Shown: one piece after another, positions 13,501 to 28,500 of the stretch
Layout: every line of letters starts with the position of its first letter
Numbering within the stretch: position 1 is the stretch's first letter
NCBI RefSeq assembly: GCF_963678635.1
Contig: NC_087067.1
Span: forward strand, 43,313,829-43,377,828
Direction: 5' to 3'
Length of the DNA: 64,000 nucleotides
Source: Symsagittifera roscoffensis
Taxonomy: Eukaryota > Xenacoelomorpha > Acoela > Convolutidae
Notes under the pieces: model-generated
Database searches by the model: none
What the model was told of the DNA's origin: nothing
Seen by the model: only the letters and a program-made list of their open reading frames with translations
Position numbers and translations under genes: made by a program

Positions 13501-16500
13501 TACTTCCGCGAAATGTAAGTCATAAAATGGTGACTTAGTTCCTCGCTCTTTTTTTCCGAGCTTTTTTTGTTCAGTTCGAAATAATTTACGTTTTTTTGTT
13601 GCGTTCTTTGTACTATGATTTTTCTTTTCTATTTGTTTATAATAAATATGGTTTCATTTTTAAAAAAAATGTCAAACAATTTAGCACCGGTTGGCCAAGA
13701 GTTGAATAGTACCAAAATGAATCGATTAAAAAACGTTGGCACCCCCATAAAACCCCACCCCCACCCCACTCCCGTCAGTGTCGCCGACTACAGAATTCAG
13801 AATTTTTCAAGTGTTATCTATCCACGTCAGTTTAGTCTGGAAAAAATCTGAACAAAAAACTAAACATTAATTTTCCTTTTAGGTAATAGATGAAGATGGC
13901 CAGCAGCATTGCACAGTGTACGTCAAAGTGCACGTTCCTTTTGAGGTGTTATGTCTGTATGCAGAGGAGCTTAACATGCGGGCACCACTTCAAGTAGGTC
14001 ACTGCATGCATCTTGAATTATGGTTATAAAGCCTGATCTTTTAAAAGTCTTTTTGAACGTTGATATGAAATTTGTACAGCCAGAAGGGGATTAAGGGGGA
14101 AGGGGGGAGGTTGCGGGTGCAAATTCTCGTCTCTCTTCAAGCTTTCGACCCCCTGGCCCTCCAAAGGGTCCCCCTTTGGTATTATTTTTGATTTTTTTGG
14201 TTAAAACCTTCCAAAAAGTACCTTAAAACGTCTTTTATGCCAGTTTTTTTCAAAAAATTGCCTGCAGCGCAAATGCGGTCAAAATTTGGTCTTTTTTGTG
14301 ATTTGGGAGAGTTTAGATCAAGCAATTTAGTCGACCAAAAAAAAGATCGACTTTAAATTTGCAAAATAACATCAGGCATTAAATAGGGCAGGAACGCGTA
14401 GAGACGTTTGAACGCCAACAAAATAATGGTGTGTGCAGGATTTTTTTTGGGGGGGGGGGCGAAAGATTTTTCTATTATCTAAAATTTCTATTCTTTATGG
14501 TCGTCGAAATAAAATTGCTTTTCCGAGCTCTCCCAAAACATTCTAAGGACGCTGTTTTTCGTTTTTTTGGGCCTGCGCTATCTCTCTCGAGATTGCTACA
14601 TTCTGGCGCCGAAATGTTGGTTGGTAATAAAAGTAACATATATAACAGAGTAATCGTAATTTGAAAAAATCTTGGCAACCTGAGTTAAAGTATTGGTAAA
14701 TTAAAAAAGGATAGTTAAAAATTACAAAACATTAGTTGATACAAACAGTTATCTACAAGGCCATACACGAAAACTCAGATACTTAATACTATCATAAATC
14801 AATTTCAAACCGGCTAACGACTAATTGAAAATGAGAAAAGTTTTACAAAAATGCTTTTAGATTGAGCGCTTTTAGATCTCAGCAGCTCTCACACTTCTTA
14901 TGGTACCTAGTGAAGAATTTCCATCCCCTGAATGACTAACTCAGCGGTTAGCATGTGCGCATATTGTACGTCGGAATGAATCTTTTTGCAATAACCCGGT
15001 AGGCGGTGGGGGGCATAAAAAACTCGGCTCTTTTCCAGTTTCCCACCCCCTCGTAAAATAACAAAACATAGCTCTTCAAAAATTGTTCGCACGGCATTTT
15101 CATGAAAAAAAATGTTGTAGAACTTTTTTCAATTGTTCACGCTGACATGTTTTAAGGCAGTTTATAATATGAAACGTCATTTTTAATAGTTTTTGATTTT
15201 TTTTGAATTTTATTGAATCTCAGAAAAAAAATCAAGAGGGACTGGAAAGGGTCCCAAAATTCTTAAAAGCCTCCGTGTCGAAGGTAGAGATGAAGATAGC
15301 TAAGCTTTAAGCTTTCAATGACATGGAAATTGAAAAAAAAGTCAGTCAATAAAAACACGATTTGTTTCAGCTCGCTTCACAAGATGATGACGATATCCAT
15401 GGTGTGACGGTGAGTTCAATTAAAGTCAGTTCAAAAAGTGCCATTCGACGCTTGGTGGCATGCAAAAACTGGGACCATTTTGAAAAGCGGCAACTTTGAG
15501 AAAATATTGCTAAAAAATATTAGTTCAAAATGATTGATTTATCAATTCACAACAAACTCGTGCTGAAAGAATGCAAGTTAGATAATTTCTTATACGTAGA
15601 AAGTTATAGAACTAAACAAAAAAGGCATATTAGACAGTCATAGTCAAATAGGTTATCTGGAAAACAATTTTTTTTGGAAAATGACTGGAAAAACAAAAAA
15701 AAATCAAATCATTAAAAGTTTTTTTAAAATTTTAAACATTTTTTCTATTTTATGTAGATATTTTTCGATTTTTTGAAATTTTGATGTCCCAAAATAGCGC
15801 AAAAAATTTAAAATTTAGCTTTACTTGAGTAAAACTAAGTTTTCGCGGCTTAAATTTAGCTTAAATAAGCTATTTTAAGCCTGCACGCTCACCTTATAGA
15901 CCGAAAAATCAAACAAATTCCAACCGTTAAGCAATTTCAAAATTTTTTAGTGTCTTTCCAATTGCTACTGAAAATGTTTTAATGTGACATATAATTCGAC
16001 TTATTGGGAAGAGTATTTGTGGCACCTGATTTTGCTTGGTAAACGAAAAAAACTTAAACACCCGAATACAAAGTTCCTCCACATTTTTCAAATGGTTGGA
16101 ACAATAACCAAGAATGACCGGTTTCAGTGCAACTGGCAAAAGATTTCTGACTGCAAATTGAAAAAATATATACTCGAAACCTGAGAAGATAACTTACAAA
16201 GCAAAAAAAGAAGAACAGGATTTAAATTGAGTAAGAAAATAATTTTTTTGTTCTTTTTTTTAGTCTAATGAAAAAAACTTCAAAAATTATGAATTTCTGA
16301 ATTGATCTGTAAACGTTTAAAACTTTTCTCTCATACTTCACATTAAACAACGTCTACGAAAAGCGTAAAATATAAGCAATTCGGACGCAAGGCCGGAGAC
16401 AAATGGGCAAACAAAAGGGATTATAATCGATTATTATCGATTATTATCAAAAGGGATTATAATCGTTTATTATCGATTATGATGGATTTTTTGTGCACAC

Positions 16501-19500
16501 CATACGAACTAGAAACCGGTACTAACCTCATAATATATTCGATTATTAACGGTTGAAACTGGATGCGGGAGTCGATACAAAAAAATTGTTGTCCAATGAA
16601 AACATAAGCCACCTGTGAGTTGGTAACCTAAAATACCATGTAGAATTCGTCAGAATCATTCTCAAGACCGATTGTCAAATGTGAAACGTTGTTTAACATA
16701 ATTTGGGTTCTTTTAGAAACAAGACATTTCGTATGCCGAAAGGGTAAGTTCTATCAGTCTATAGTCTGATATAAATATTTCACGGACAAAGGGCAATCTG
16801 GTTTATTCTTCTTTTTTTTTCTACTCGCGGATCTCTTCAGCCATCTTCCTATTGTATTTATCTTTAAAGAGAAAATCCGATGCTATTTGCAAATATTGTA
16901 CTTATTAATAAATCTTCTTACCTTTTACCATTAAGAGGGAAAAGCTAAACAGATCCTCTTACTCTAACTGTCATCATCACTTTTCTTAATCTTTTCACTT
17001 CACTCTGTAATTTTTTAAATTCCGTGTTTCACTGCATATAAGGCCCCTTCACTGACTAGAAAACTTTTCACAGATTTGAGGGGGAAGAGACAGAGATCAT
17101 AAGTCGAGAGGGCCCTTAAGCCGTGAAATACAGTAACTCTATTATCCGCCATATTTTCATCAACATATTCATGGTTACAAGTCACTTTTTGTGATATAAA
17201 AAAGTGATATATGCTTTCAATCTTTACTTCGAGATCCATTTAACATCTTTTAAAAATAGAAAAAAAACGGCTAACAGAAAGTAGTTATTCGCTTACACTA
17301 ATGTCCTTGGTGACTTTGCGATTAGTTCACTTTAAAGGCGGTTATGTCCATACATGTCCATACATTATGTCCATAAACAGCCACGTTCTCGCAATGTATA
17401 ATAGTGCGGCGGAAGTTGAGCGGCTCAATTACATAAAACGTCAAGGGGTCAGCAAATGGATCTAAAGTGGTTCAGATTACATAAGGAAATATGAGTGTTG
17501 TAACAATCGAAAATGGTTCAGTAAAAGAGTGTCAAAAGTGAAGAGAGACTAAAATAAAAACAGCTCTGGATTTTCCGGTAGCAATTTAACGTATCTTTAG
17601 TAAACTGCTGAAAACAAAGAAAAAATATAAAAATTAAATGTTTTTTTTTTGAAATTCTACCTAAGTCTATCAATTTTTGATATCCTTAAATATCTTAACG
17701 AAAGTTGGCTAAAATATTGTCAACAGTTTAGCGTGTTTTATAAAAAGATTCCGTCTGTTTTTAAGCCACAGTTTTAACCTGCTTCTTTTTTCTCCATATA
17801 GTTTCATCTTAGAAAATTTTCACACCAAAAATTTTTATTCTCGTTTTATTTTATCCGGTTGTTAGTATTTTTATTCAATTTATTCAATAATATTATTCAA
17901 TGTTATCGGGTTGCTAGTATTATTAATCGCGAAATTCAATTTTGATTGCTATTGGTCGCTACTTTGAGAACAAAGATCAGACAAAAACTAGAAAAACGCA
18001 ATCTGGTTTAAATAATCAGGTCGAAATTAGATATGGTGTTTTTCAAAAAGTTCGAGCGAATAGCTGAAAAAAATATATTGAAATTAAAAACTCCAATTGC
18101 CTATTTAGGCTGGTTATGTCTGGAAAAGAACAAAAAAATGAAAAAAAAAATTATACAAAATCAGTAAAGTAGAAAAAACTTATTTACTAATTAGGTTGGT
18201 TATTGACCTCGAATTTCAAATAAAAATATGTAAATTGTTATGGAGCGATGAAATTGGCTCCAATATTTCAATCACAATGGCAACGATAGAACATTTTTAC
18301 TAATTTGATCTTTTTTGGTATTTCAAGGTGAAATAGCGCATGATCTAAAAGAAGACTAAGGCCCGACCCCCAACCTAGCGTCGCTTCAGAAAAGCGATTT
18401 CTCTGGAATTAAACTGCTATAAAACAGCATTTTTAAATGTGAATTAAGGTTTTGCGCTCAAAGTTTTTCCGGGTTGGTGCAAAAAAAACCTCAAAAAATT
18501 GAGACTAACGCAAACAAATAACGAAATGAAGCGTATTCCATTAAGAATTATTGAGTCTGTGTCAAATTTTTAGTCATAAGCAACCAAATTTTAAGTGCTA
18601 TATTGGAATGCTCAAGTTTTTGGACTCTTAACTTGAGAATTACCTGGATACATTTCATTTAGTCTCTGTTTCAGCTAACGCATTAAAGCGGACTAATTTG
18701 ATATATTGGTTTAACTTCCTAGACAGATGAAAGTTTGTGTGGCAGCAAATATTTGGTGTACAAATGTATAGGGTAAAGATGGTGGAAAAATTTTTTTGGA
18801 GTAAAAAGACAGGGCAACTTTTCAAACATAATTCTCAATTGAAGTCATCAGAAAAAAGTGTTCTTTTTATCATGCTTATTTAACTTCGTAAATGAATTTG
18901 ATATCTATGTGTGAATTTCTGATAAATGGAATGGGAAGCCTAGAAAAACTGGGAAGCCACAATTGTGGCTGGAAAAAAAACCAATTCAACTAAATCAAAA
19001 CAAAAAACCTTCAAGAAACCCAAGAGTTCTTTTCATAATAAAAAATCTAGCATGAATTCAATATAAGAGCATTAAGTTTGAAATCAATGACAAGAAACAA
19101 CAATGTTACGACCATCAGGTGTGTTAATTGTATCGATCACAGCACAGCTATCACACCATCTTTTAAGTTACCTCCAAACGATTTCCAATCAATCAAGCAA
19201 TCCCCCAACTAAACTATCTTTTTTCAAAATTTTCATTTTCTCACACAGATAAATTTGAGGTAAGTTTAAAATAAAACCAAATAATTCCGAAAACACCCAA
19301 ATTTTTCAACTTAACAAGAAAAGACATTGTTTGACAATTTTTGAATCCGACAAGTCCCTCTTGGCGTGTATTCGAACCAAAATTCAACAATAGTTTCAAA
19401 TTTCAACATGCTATGTATAATTTAAGACCTTTAGCCTTCTCGCACCTATCAACCTAACCATTATTCTTTTTCGCACTTTCGTGTATTTTTCTTAAATTTT

Positions 19501-22500
19501 CTGATGATGAAATACCATCTTTGTGTTTACATTGATCACAGATACTATTGAGAAGTTTTCATCTACAAAATGGTTGCTACTTCTTTTTTTATTGCACTGC
19601 CTTAAAAAATCCCGCAACTGTCATTTTCATATTCATAAAAACAATTTTGTTTTTCATAGATAACGAGAATGCTCTCTGCAACAAGGGCAAGTTATACGTG
19701 TTATATAATTCTCGAGTAAACAATTGTTGCGTTCGGATTAGTTAGAGCCGCTTTTACATCTTTTACATGTGGATCAGTGGTTGCAAAATTGATTGCTAAA
19801 ATAGCAGAAGGTGGCGGAAAACAGAAAATACCTTGAAACAGGGGCGGATTCTCTCGAGAGTGGGGGCGGATTTTCAAAAGTTTTTCAAAAGTTTGTCAAC
19901 TTTTTTTAGGTCGACCAAATTGGTTTTTCGAGCTCTCCGAAAATACTATAATGACCATATTTTGTCAAAGTTTTTCTGCGCCGCAGCCAAGTTTTTGAAA
20001 AAGCAGTTTGGAAAAAGTTTTTGGAAAAACTGCCGTTTTGGGGCGTTTTTTTGAAAAATTTTGGCCGAAAAATCGCGCATTTTTGGCGCGCGCTCCTCTT
20101 CAAAATTAGTATATATTGGCACCAAAGGCGCCTATACAAAAACTATAGGGTAGGTCGTCATATTGGAAGTCATAAACCAAAAAGGAAAGTGAGGCATCCG
20201 CCCCCGAATCCCCCTTCCCCTAAATCCGCCCCTGCCTTGAAAGCCGCCTTCATCGTCATTTCAAAAATCATATGCTTTTGCCATGGCTTTTAAATGTTAC
20301 TTAAGCTGAATGGTTTTAAAAACGGTCCCAAAACAACAATTGGTAACCTTTAATGCGGTAAACATCACTTAACTTTGGGTTATTCAAGTGTGTAATGGCA
20401 TAGAACTTGTATTTTAGCTGAGTATCCTCCCCCTTCACTAATTTGCGTCAACCGCTACATTTTGAAAAGACCAAAAAAGGCTGCAATTTACTTCTTTTGA
20501 GGAACCAATTAGTGATATTTAAATACCTCTTTGTTCGCTTCGCTGACAAACCTTTTGTCTATGCAAAATATCTTCTCGCCGAAAACGCACGCTAATGAAG
20601 AGCACATTAATGAGGTGCAGATCTGTTTTAAAAATCTAAAAGCTTCTAAATTGTTTTCGATCTATCTAAAATTTGTCGACATGGTTTTGGTAATTCGAAT
20701 ATGTCAAACTGTTTCTGATTACTCGCATTTATTGAAATTGTTTCTGATCATTCGAGTTTAATTAACTTTTTTGATTGAGGTTTGGCAGTTGACTCATAAA
20801 AAACAACTAAATCAGGCGAATAGTTTTAGAAAACAGTTACTTCATTCAGAAGAGCAGAAGTGTTTAATAAGAAACTAACAAATCTAGAAGTATATAGTTA
20901 GTTCCAAATTGTTGGCATTATCGGTGACCCTGAGCAGTTTAATCGGTTAAAAAACGGTTGTTTTAGGTTAGTTAGACTTTTTTGTATTGTTTTTGACGTG
21001 CTGTGCTCAAAGGAGAGACAAAATTAATTTCAGGCGTCAAAATGAGCAGTTTTAGGTTAATTAACTTGGTTAGAATCGTTGACCGAAAAGATATTACCAA
21101 CAATTTGGCATTAAGACCTTTTATCCACGAGGGAATGGACCAACATACGAGCTGTACAGCTCATCACGGCGAACCGGTGTTGTGCCCCTACTTAAGAACT
21201 ACATGCATTTTTTTTGGTTATTTTTATTAATTATAAAGTGTGTGGTGTGACGACGGGTATTGTTTCAGATTGACTCGCATCAGTGGAGTGCTCGGCTGTG
21301 GTCTCGTATCCTGCCCTGTGTGTCCAACCCCATGCTCACCTCCATCCCCCACCGACCCCCCGACTACTTCACTTGTCCCTTCAAAAAGGACAAAATATCA
21401 AAGTCAGTATTGGTATAATTGGATCTTGTTAACTACCCCCCCCCCCCACCCTTTGGTACCTTAAAACAGATCTCCCCCCCCCCCCCCCCCTATAAAGAAA
21501 GAATTGAACAGTCAAGCATATTCGAATTTGGTGGTACCTTGTAACGAATCCCCCCCCCTTTTGCAATAGAGGGGGGGGGGGGGGGGTGAACTGTTAACAC
21601 GATCCGTATAATTAATAGCAAAAAGTTACACAGACAAAAATTTATTAAAAAGAGCAACTGAAATTTTTTGATAAAGTTTTGCAGTTCGAAATTGTTAGTT
21701 CAAAATTGTGTCTCAGGTTGCCTAAAAAACAAAATTGCATGCAAAAGATTGTCAAAATGTTTTGATTGCTCTTTGTAATTAAACTTGTCTATCCGAACAC
21801 TTTGCAATTCTCTTTATACATATCAAAACCTTAAATACCACCAGAAGCGTGCCGAGGGGGGCCGGTTTGGAAAGCGACCCCCCCCCCCCCCTCCCTTCCC
21901 TCAAATCTGGTTTCCAATTTTTTTCAAAGGGCCCCCTTTGGTATAGTTTTAAGAATCCATTTTTTGCTAACCAACCTCGAATGTTTTCAAAAGGCGCCTT
22001 TGGCGCCAATATGAATAATATTGAGGGGGTGCGCGCGCCAAAAAAAAACGCAATTTTTTGGTCAAAACTTTCCAAAAAGTGCCTAAAAACGCCTTTTTTG
22101 GCCTGTTTTTTCAAAAATTTGTCTGCGGCGCAAAATTTTTTGTCAAAATGGGGTTTTCATAGTGATTTCATAGTGATCAGAAAATCAATTTGGTCGACCT
22201 AAAAAAAAGGTCGACAAAATTTTCGAAAATTTTTGAAAATCCATCCCCCCTCGAGAAAATCCAAGATCCGCCCCTGCAAAAATACATACAGGTGGCATTA
22301 CATACAACAAAACCACAACGCGTCCAACATTAGATTACCATGAAATCCCCTTACAACCTTTTAAAACCGGAGTTTAGGAAACAACTTTCCATTTCATTGA
22401 TTTTGGTCTTGGGGATAAACAAAAAACAGTGTGAAATAAAATCTTCTCCGGTGGTCCTTTTTCAATCGAATTTTTGTTCAGATTGACATAAATGTGTCAC

Positions 22501-25500
22501 AATATGCAATAAACTTTACAAAAAAAAACAATATAGTTTTTTGAGTTTTTCGTTTAAAAATGTGAAATATTTGATGATTTTAGGTATCACGGCTCTGACC
22601 AGCAGCAGACCTTCTTCACAGTCAGACATAGAATCAGAATAGTAAGCTTCTAGTTCTTCTAAAACACCATGTTATAAATGCGCAAATTGTAGAAGCCAAA
22701 AAAGTTTTCGAGATTTTTTTATATTGTGCATAGTTCTCACTTCAATAAAATGATAGTTGACATTTTTTGACAGTACTACTTGTACTTATTTTGTGCTTAA
22801 TTCTCATTTCATTTAAAATGATAGTTGACATTTTTTGACAGTACTACTTGTACTTATTTTGTGCTTAATTCTCATTTCATTTAAAATGATAGTTGACATT
22901 TTTGGACATTAATGGCTGTACTTAATTTGTGCTTAGTTCTCATTTCAAGTAAAATAATTTTATTGAAATTTAGTGTGATCTTATTGTGAAATGTTTTCTA
23001 GGCGTATGAGATCCTGCAGAACACGTACTATGGGACGAGGTCACGTGCCGAGATAGGTGTGAACAGAATGGTGCAAGAGAAGTACTTCACAGCAGCCTAC
23101 CCACCTCATGATGTAAGACACTATGGTATCCAGGAGGCAATTACGTAATCTCTGATAAATTACGTAACTCTTCTTCATGATATTCTCTGAATGCTCACTG
23201 AGTTTTTTTTATCCGGACTAACACTTTCTGTCATTCCAATTTTTGACTTTGTAACATTGGTCGGCCTGGAAGCGTTTTCAAGTTAGTTTTCAGCTAACCA
23301 ATTAAACATTTTTCCTTAAATTTGGAATGGGAAAAAAAATTTTTTTCGGTAATTTCACCATCATAGAACAATGGCCAACTGTCATCTAATTGCTCTCGTT
23401 TTGTTCTAGGGATCCTATCACCTGCCGGAGTACTTTGTGCCGGAGGAGCACCTGAATGCGAGACAGATCCTGTACAAGTACTGGGCCAGTTGGGGTATGT
23501 GGTACAGGTACCAGCCTCTGGACCATGTCAGGGAGTACTTCGGGGAGAAGATTGCCATCTACTTCGCATGGCTAGGTCAGTATAAGGGGAAGCAGCAACA
23601 GTTCTTCGTAAGCGACCTTTGTTCGAGTATACAAAAAACGACGATTCGATAAATAAATAATACAGATTAGCTCGTGAACTTTAGATCTATACAAGGTTTA
23701 AATGAAGACGTCCTCCTGGTGTTTTTTTCCGACCATTGGAAATGTGGAGGAACTTTGTATTTGGGTGTTTTAGTTTTTTTTCTTTTTTTTCCACGCAAAA
23801 TCAGGAACCAAAAATAACCATCATAATGGGTGGAGTGATATATCAAATCAAACGACTCTCTTTTGAACGCCTTGATTCGAACGAAACTAAAAACTTTTCA
23901 AAAAGTTGTCGCAGAGTCGAGAAAAAAGGTTCAAAATTTTTGACTGATGAGTCGAATTTCGAGCGAGTAAAGAAGGCGAGCAGACTTAGTATAGAAGAAT
24001 ACGCCATGAAACTTCAGTTGAACTCCAGGAGAATTATTTTCGAAGTTTCTTAGAGCCATCTTTGGAATAAAAAACTTCAAAATTTTAAAACAATTACTGC
24101 AAAAAAATGAAAAACAATTTGAGATATTTTTTGATTTTTTTGTTTATTTTTGTCTTTTTTCTACTAAAACCGTTGCTCGTTTTGCCTATTCTACTAAAAC
24201 CTATTAACTTAATTGTCAAATTTAACTAAAATTAGGGTTTTGGTCAGATACTTTTATCACACAACTCGCAAAAAAACAATACTAACTTGAAAAAAAAACA
24301 TGAAAAAGTAATTTATGTATTTTTTAGAATATGATCGGATGATCTGTACTACTTGCACAACAACGGCTATCCTTGTTTTCGTTTTTCTTTTTGTTTTCCG
24401 CGCAAAACAGGTGCGACAAATAATCATCGGAATAGGGAGAGGTGTATATTATAGTAAGGCCCTTTCAGTCGCGATTCGAACGACCCTAAAGGATTTTTAA
24501 AAAAGTTTCCCAGTGTTGAGAAAAAACCGGTTTGAAATTTTTTTATTTTTGATCCAAATTTGAGCGAATAAGGTGACCGAGCAGGTTTACTTTTGTTTTA
24601 CAACCAAAAATATTTACCGCAAGTAGTTATCGTAATAAACGAAGTGATATATCATATTAAAGCCCTTTCAGCCCTGATTTGAACGACATTAAAAATTACA
24701 AAACGTTGTCCCAGTGTCTAGAAATACCCGGCTTCTTAAAATTTTTGAGTTTTAGTCTAGTTTCGAGCATTTTTTTGTCATTTTTTTTACTAAAGCCGTT
24801 GTTCGATTGGCCTATTTTATTCTGACTGTTGAATATTCTTAAAGTCTGGGTTTTCGTTAGTTTCATTTATCTCGCGACTCATTTATCTCACAAAAATTCA
24901 TCAGTAATTAAAAAAAATACATTAAACAAATTTTTTTTATATATTTATTTAATTCCGAGTATGGTCGGAACATTCTGTATCACTTTTTGTAATAAAAAAT
25001 TGTTGTTTTTTCGCCTCAGGTTTCTACACGGCGTGGTTATTGCCGGCTGCCTTAGTGGGTCTCATAGTGTTCGTGCTCAGTGTAATATCACTCAATCACA
25101 ATCCAGTCGCGTAAGTCTTCAACTTCAGCCTAAAATCGATAAAAAAAACCTTTTGATTTGATAAATTAAAAATGAATTTGATGGATTAAAAATTGACTAA
25201 AAAACTTGACTTTTTTGTTCGTTTTAGTCAGCAGGTTTGCGATGAAGACAACTCGTTCAACATGTGTCCCCTCTGTGACGCGTGCGCAACATGGAAACTG
25301 TCCGAGAACTGTCTCAACTCCTGGGTGCGTCCTGCTATTTCAAATCTAGCCAGCAGAAGTTTCTTCATTGCAAAGTTTTATTCCAGCCGCCAAACGTGGG
25401 CTCAAATTTGTATCGAGAAAATAATATGTTGCAAGCCTTTGAACTGCAATAAAAAATTTCTTTTTTTTGGGAGTTGAAAAAAAACGGCTGGGAGTATATT

Positions 25501-28500
25501 ATTGTCGTTTTAAGCTAGTAAAGTGGGTTAAATTTAATCTTCATACGTTATCTAAGCTATGGCGACTTGATTGATTTTACTCCCCAGCACCCCAAACAGC
25601 AAAAAAAGGAAAAGTTTTGAGCATTCTTCTCAAATTTGATAGGTCGGTCTTGGGATTGAATCAATACGAGGCCTTTTCAGTGACAAGAGCCTAGCTATGT
25701 TATTAAACTCAAAAATATCGTCATTTCCTAGTTAAGTTGACTACTTCTGGGAGTGCTGTTGTTTCAGTTGGCGTATCTGTTTGACAATGGCTACACAGTC
25801 TTCTTCGCCGTCTTCGTCTCCTTCTGGTCTGTCCTCTTCTTGGAGTACTGGAAGAGGACATCAGCTGTACTCGCTCACCATTGGGACGTGTTCGACTTCG
25901 CACCCCTAGAAGTCAGTATCTCGGTGACCGGCAAATAAGGCGACAGCCGTTAAGGCGACAGCCGTTAAGCCGACAGCCGTTAAGGCGACAACCGTTTTTC
26001 ATGGGACTTTAAGACGACGCTAAACGCAATTCGCCAAATTGTCTTTCTGAAAAATATACTGCTCATTTCACATGTAATAGTGCTTATTTGTCGCCTTAAG
26101 GTCCTGTCGCCTTAATGTACTGTCGCCTTATTTGCCTAGCACCCAGTATATTATCATCATGCTTGGAGGGCTTCTCTTGAAGAGTTGTAAAATTCAATAA
26201 AGTCGTTGATGCGTTCAATTCGTTCCATAATTTTTGTATTGTATAATTTAGTTTTTTACTAACAGAAATAAATCAATTCAAGATCAAAGTTACCATTAGT
26301 GTTTTTCAGATATTCCCCCGCTCCCTTTTTAGGCTTTAAAAAATAATATTTTTGTTCAATAAAACAACCGAGTTTATAAACGTGAATTTTTTCACGCAAC
26401 AATTTGAGGATTTACAATAGGATGGTACATATATTCTTTAAAACGAAGGTAAATATGACAGCAAAATATATCGGCAGGAAACATGAAAAACGAAAAAAGA
26501 AAAAATACTATCTTTATTTATTGTTCATCATTATTTCAGGAAAACCCCCGCCCCCAGTATGCGGCCTTGTCGACTGAGATGCGGAAGAATCCGATCACGA
26601 ACCAACTGGAGCCATACTTCCCGGAGAGAGTCAGAACCGCTCGCATGATCTCAGGCATATCTGTTCTATTCATGATGGTATGTATACTTAATAGCCTTTA
26701 AGGATGAGCATTCCAAAAAAGTGTTTTAAAATAACATCAAAGATCCTCAAAATCGACTTTTAGTAAGAATCGAATTTACAAGTTCTGTTAGTTTATTCTC
26801 TTTAAATTATTATGCAAAAAAATTTGCAGATGATTTATTAGTATCGAACAAAGATGTGGAAGAATTTTGGATAGGAAGTTTGTAAGTTTTTGATTGCCTA
26901 GGAATACATCAAACAGATTGCAGAAGTGATTCATAATCATATGGCAACTTGAAAAAGTTAACATGTAATTGAGTCTGAAAAATACAATGTGGAAAACTGA
27001 GACCTTTATTCCAATAGATAAAAATTAGAAGCTGAGATTTTTTAAATTAAGAATCCAGGTCTATTTTTAGTTTATTTTTTTCTCAGAGCAATATAGATTG
27101 TCGGCATTTTCTGATTTAAGCGTATTATCACTTCTCATGTCGAATGTAAGCACATGGCGAAGCGAAACGGAACAAGCAATCGTTACAGGCTAATGGAATT
27201 TTAAGCGCCTCGCATTCCCTATTTTTAAATTCGTTTTCTCAATTTTGCCATCATTTTCTATGATATTTGCCTGCATCCGTGGATTGCCTGCATTTTCAAA
27301 CTCTCATATTTGATCTTAGGCGTTAGACAAAAAATTGTAATTACTAAAACCTCCTTGACGCCCTGTCAAAAAATACCATGTAAAAAGATCATGTACCGAA
27401 ACTGCCCATGCCATAGCATCACACGCCAGTTCAAAAGATCTACGAATGATAAGGAAGCATATGGCTGAGACAGAATCAGATATAAATCTAAAGTCATGAG
27501 AATCGCACTTATAACGAACAACACGAAGACAAGATAATAAATTGGAACAAGGTTGCCCGGAATGTTGCGACTGCCCTTTAAGATCTATGGGGTTGTGTTC
27601 GCTTGAAAAGATTTTGATGAAACTTTCAAAAAAATTTAAATCGAAAGTCTTCGAAAGTTGGAACAAAATCATGTGTTAAATTGAAAGTAAATGCCAATCA
27701 ATTCATTTCATTGTCTCATGATTGAACTAAATGAAAAATCACTAATGAAATATTTTGATGGGAAACCTCTCAGGCAAGGCAAACTGTAACTATTGTTGGC
27801 AACCAGAAATTTTGCAAAACGCGTGAAAAAAAATGCAACACACTGACGCTGCAGTAAGTATAGATATCTGAAAAAGACCAAAAAAACTGATCACTTCTGG
27901 GGCGATATAATTTCAAGTAATCTGGAGATTTGGCAGAGCTGAAGGCATGAGGAGCAGAAGCTCTCCATTATATCAGAAAATAAAAAAATCAGCCAGGAAA
28001 CAACCTAACCCGACACACAGACTGATTGTTGCAGCTAATTTGCATTAAAAAGAAAACGTTGCCAACATAAATCTCGCTAACATATCTTTTTTGGTCACGC
28101 GAACAAATAATGGAGTGAAATCCCAATAGGAGAACACGGGTTAAAATTGAATCCCAGTCTATCATTACCCGCATTCTGTTTTTCGGCTAAACTGAGAACC
28201 TAAATAAACCGCAACCTCAACCTTATAATTGCAACAGAACTTTGCTTGTAGACAAAAACTTCAAACTTTAGCCCAATCAATTCTATCAGTTCTACACAAA
28301 TCAATCATAAATTTTTTTTTATCATTTAATAAATTGGGTATTTGGAGACAACAAATTGCTTAAGGAGATGTTCCGAACAATTTTTTTTTATTCTTTAACA
28401 TCAAAACACTTCAAATTAAAACGCTATGGTGTCTTTTCTTTATCAACATAATTCTAATTGAGAATGATTTCAATCAAGAAATTTCTACGGCAACTTTTGA

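Noticed and set aside
19249-19259. Possible 11-bp microexon between CACACAG and GTAAGT in anoctamin intron 5
   Set aside because: It would shift the frame: exon 5 ends in phase 0 and exon 6 must start in phase 0 to read the conserved HQWSA motif.
27316-27672. 118-codon minus-strand frame in anoctamin intron 13
   Set aside because: No motif, signal, splice context or neighbouring exon supports it; length is possible by chance.
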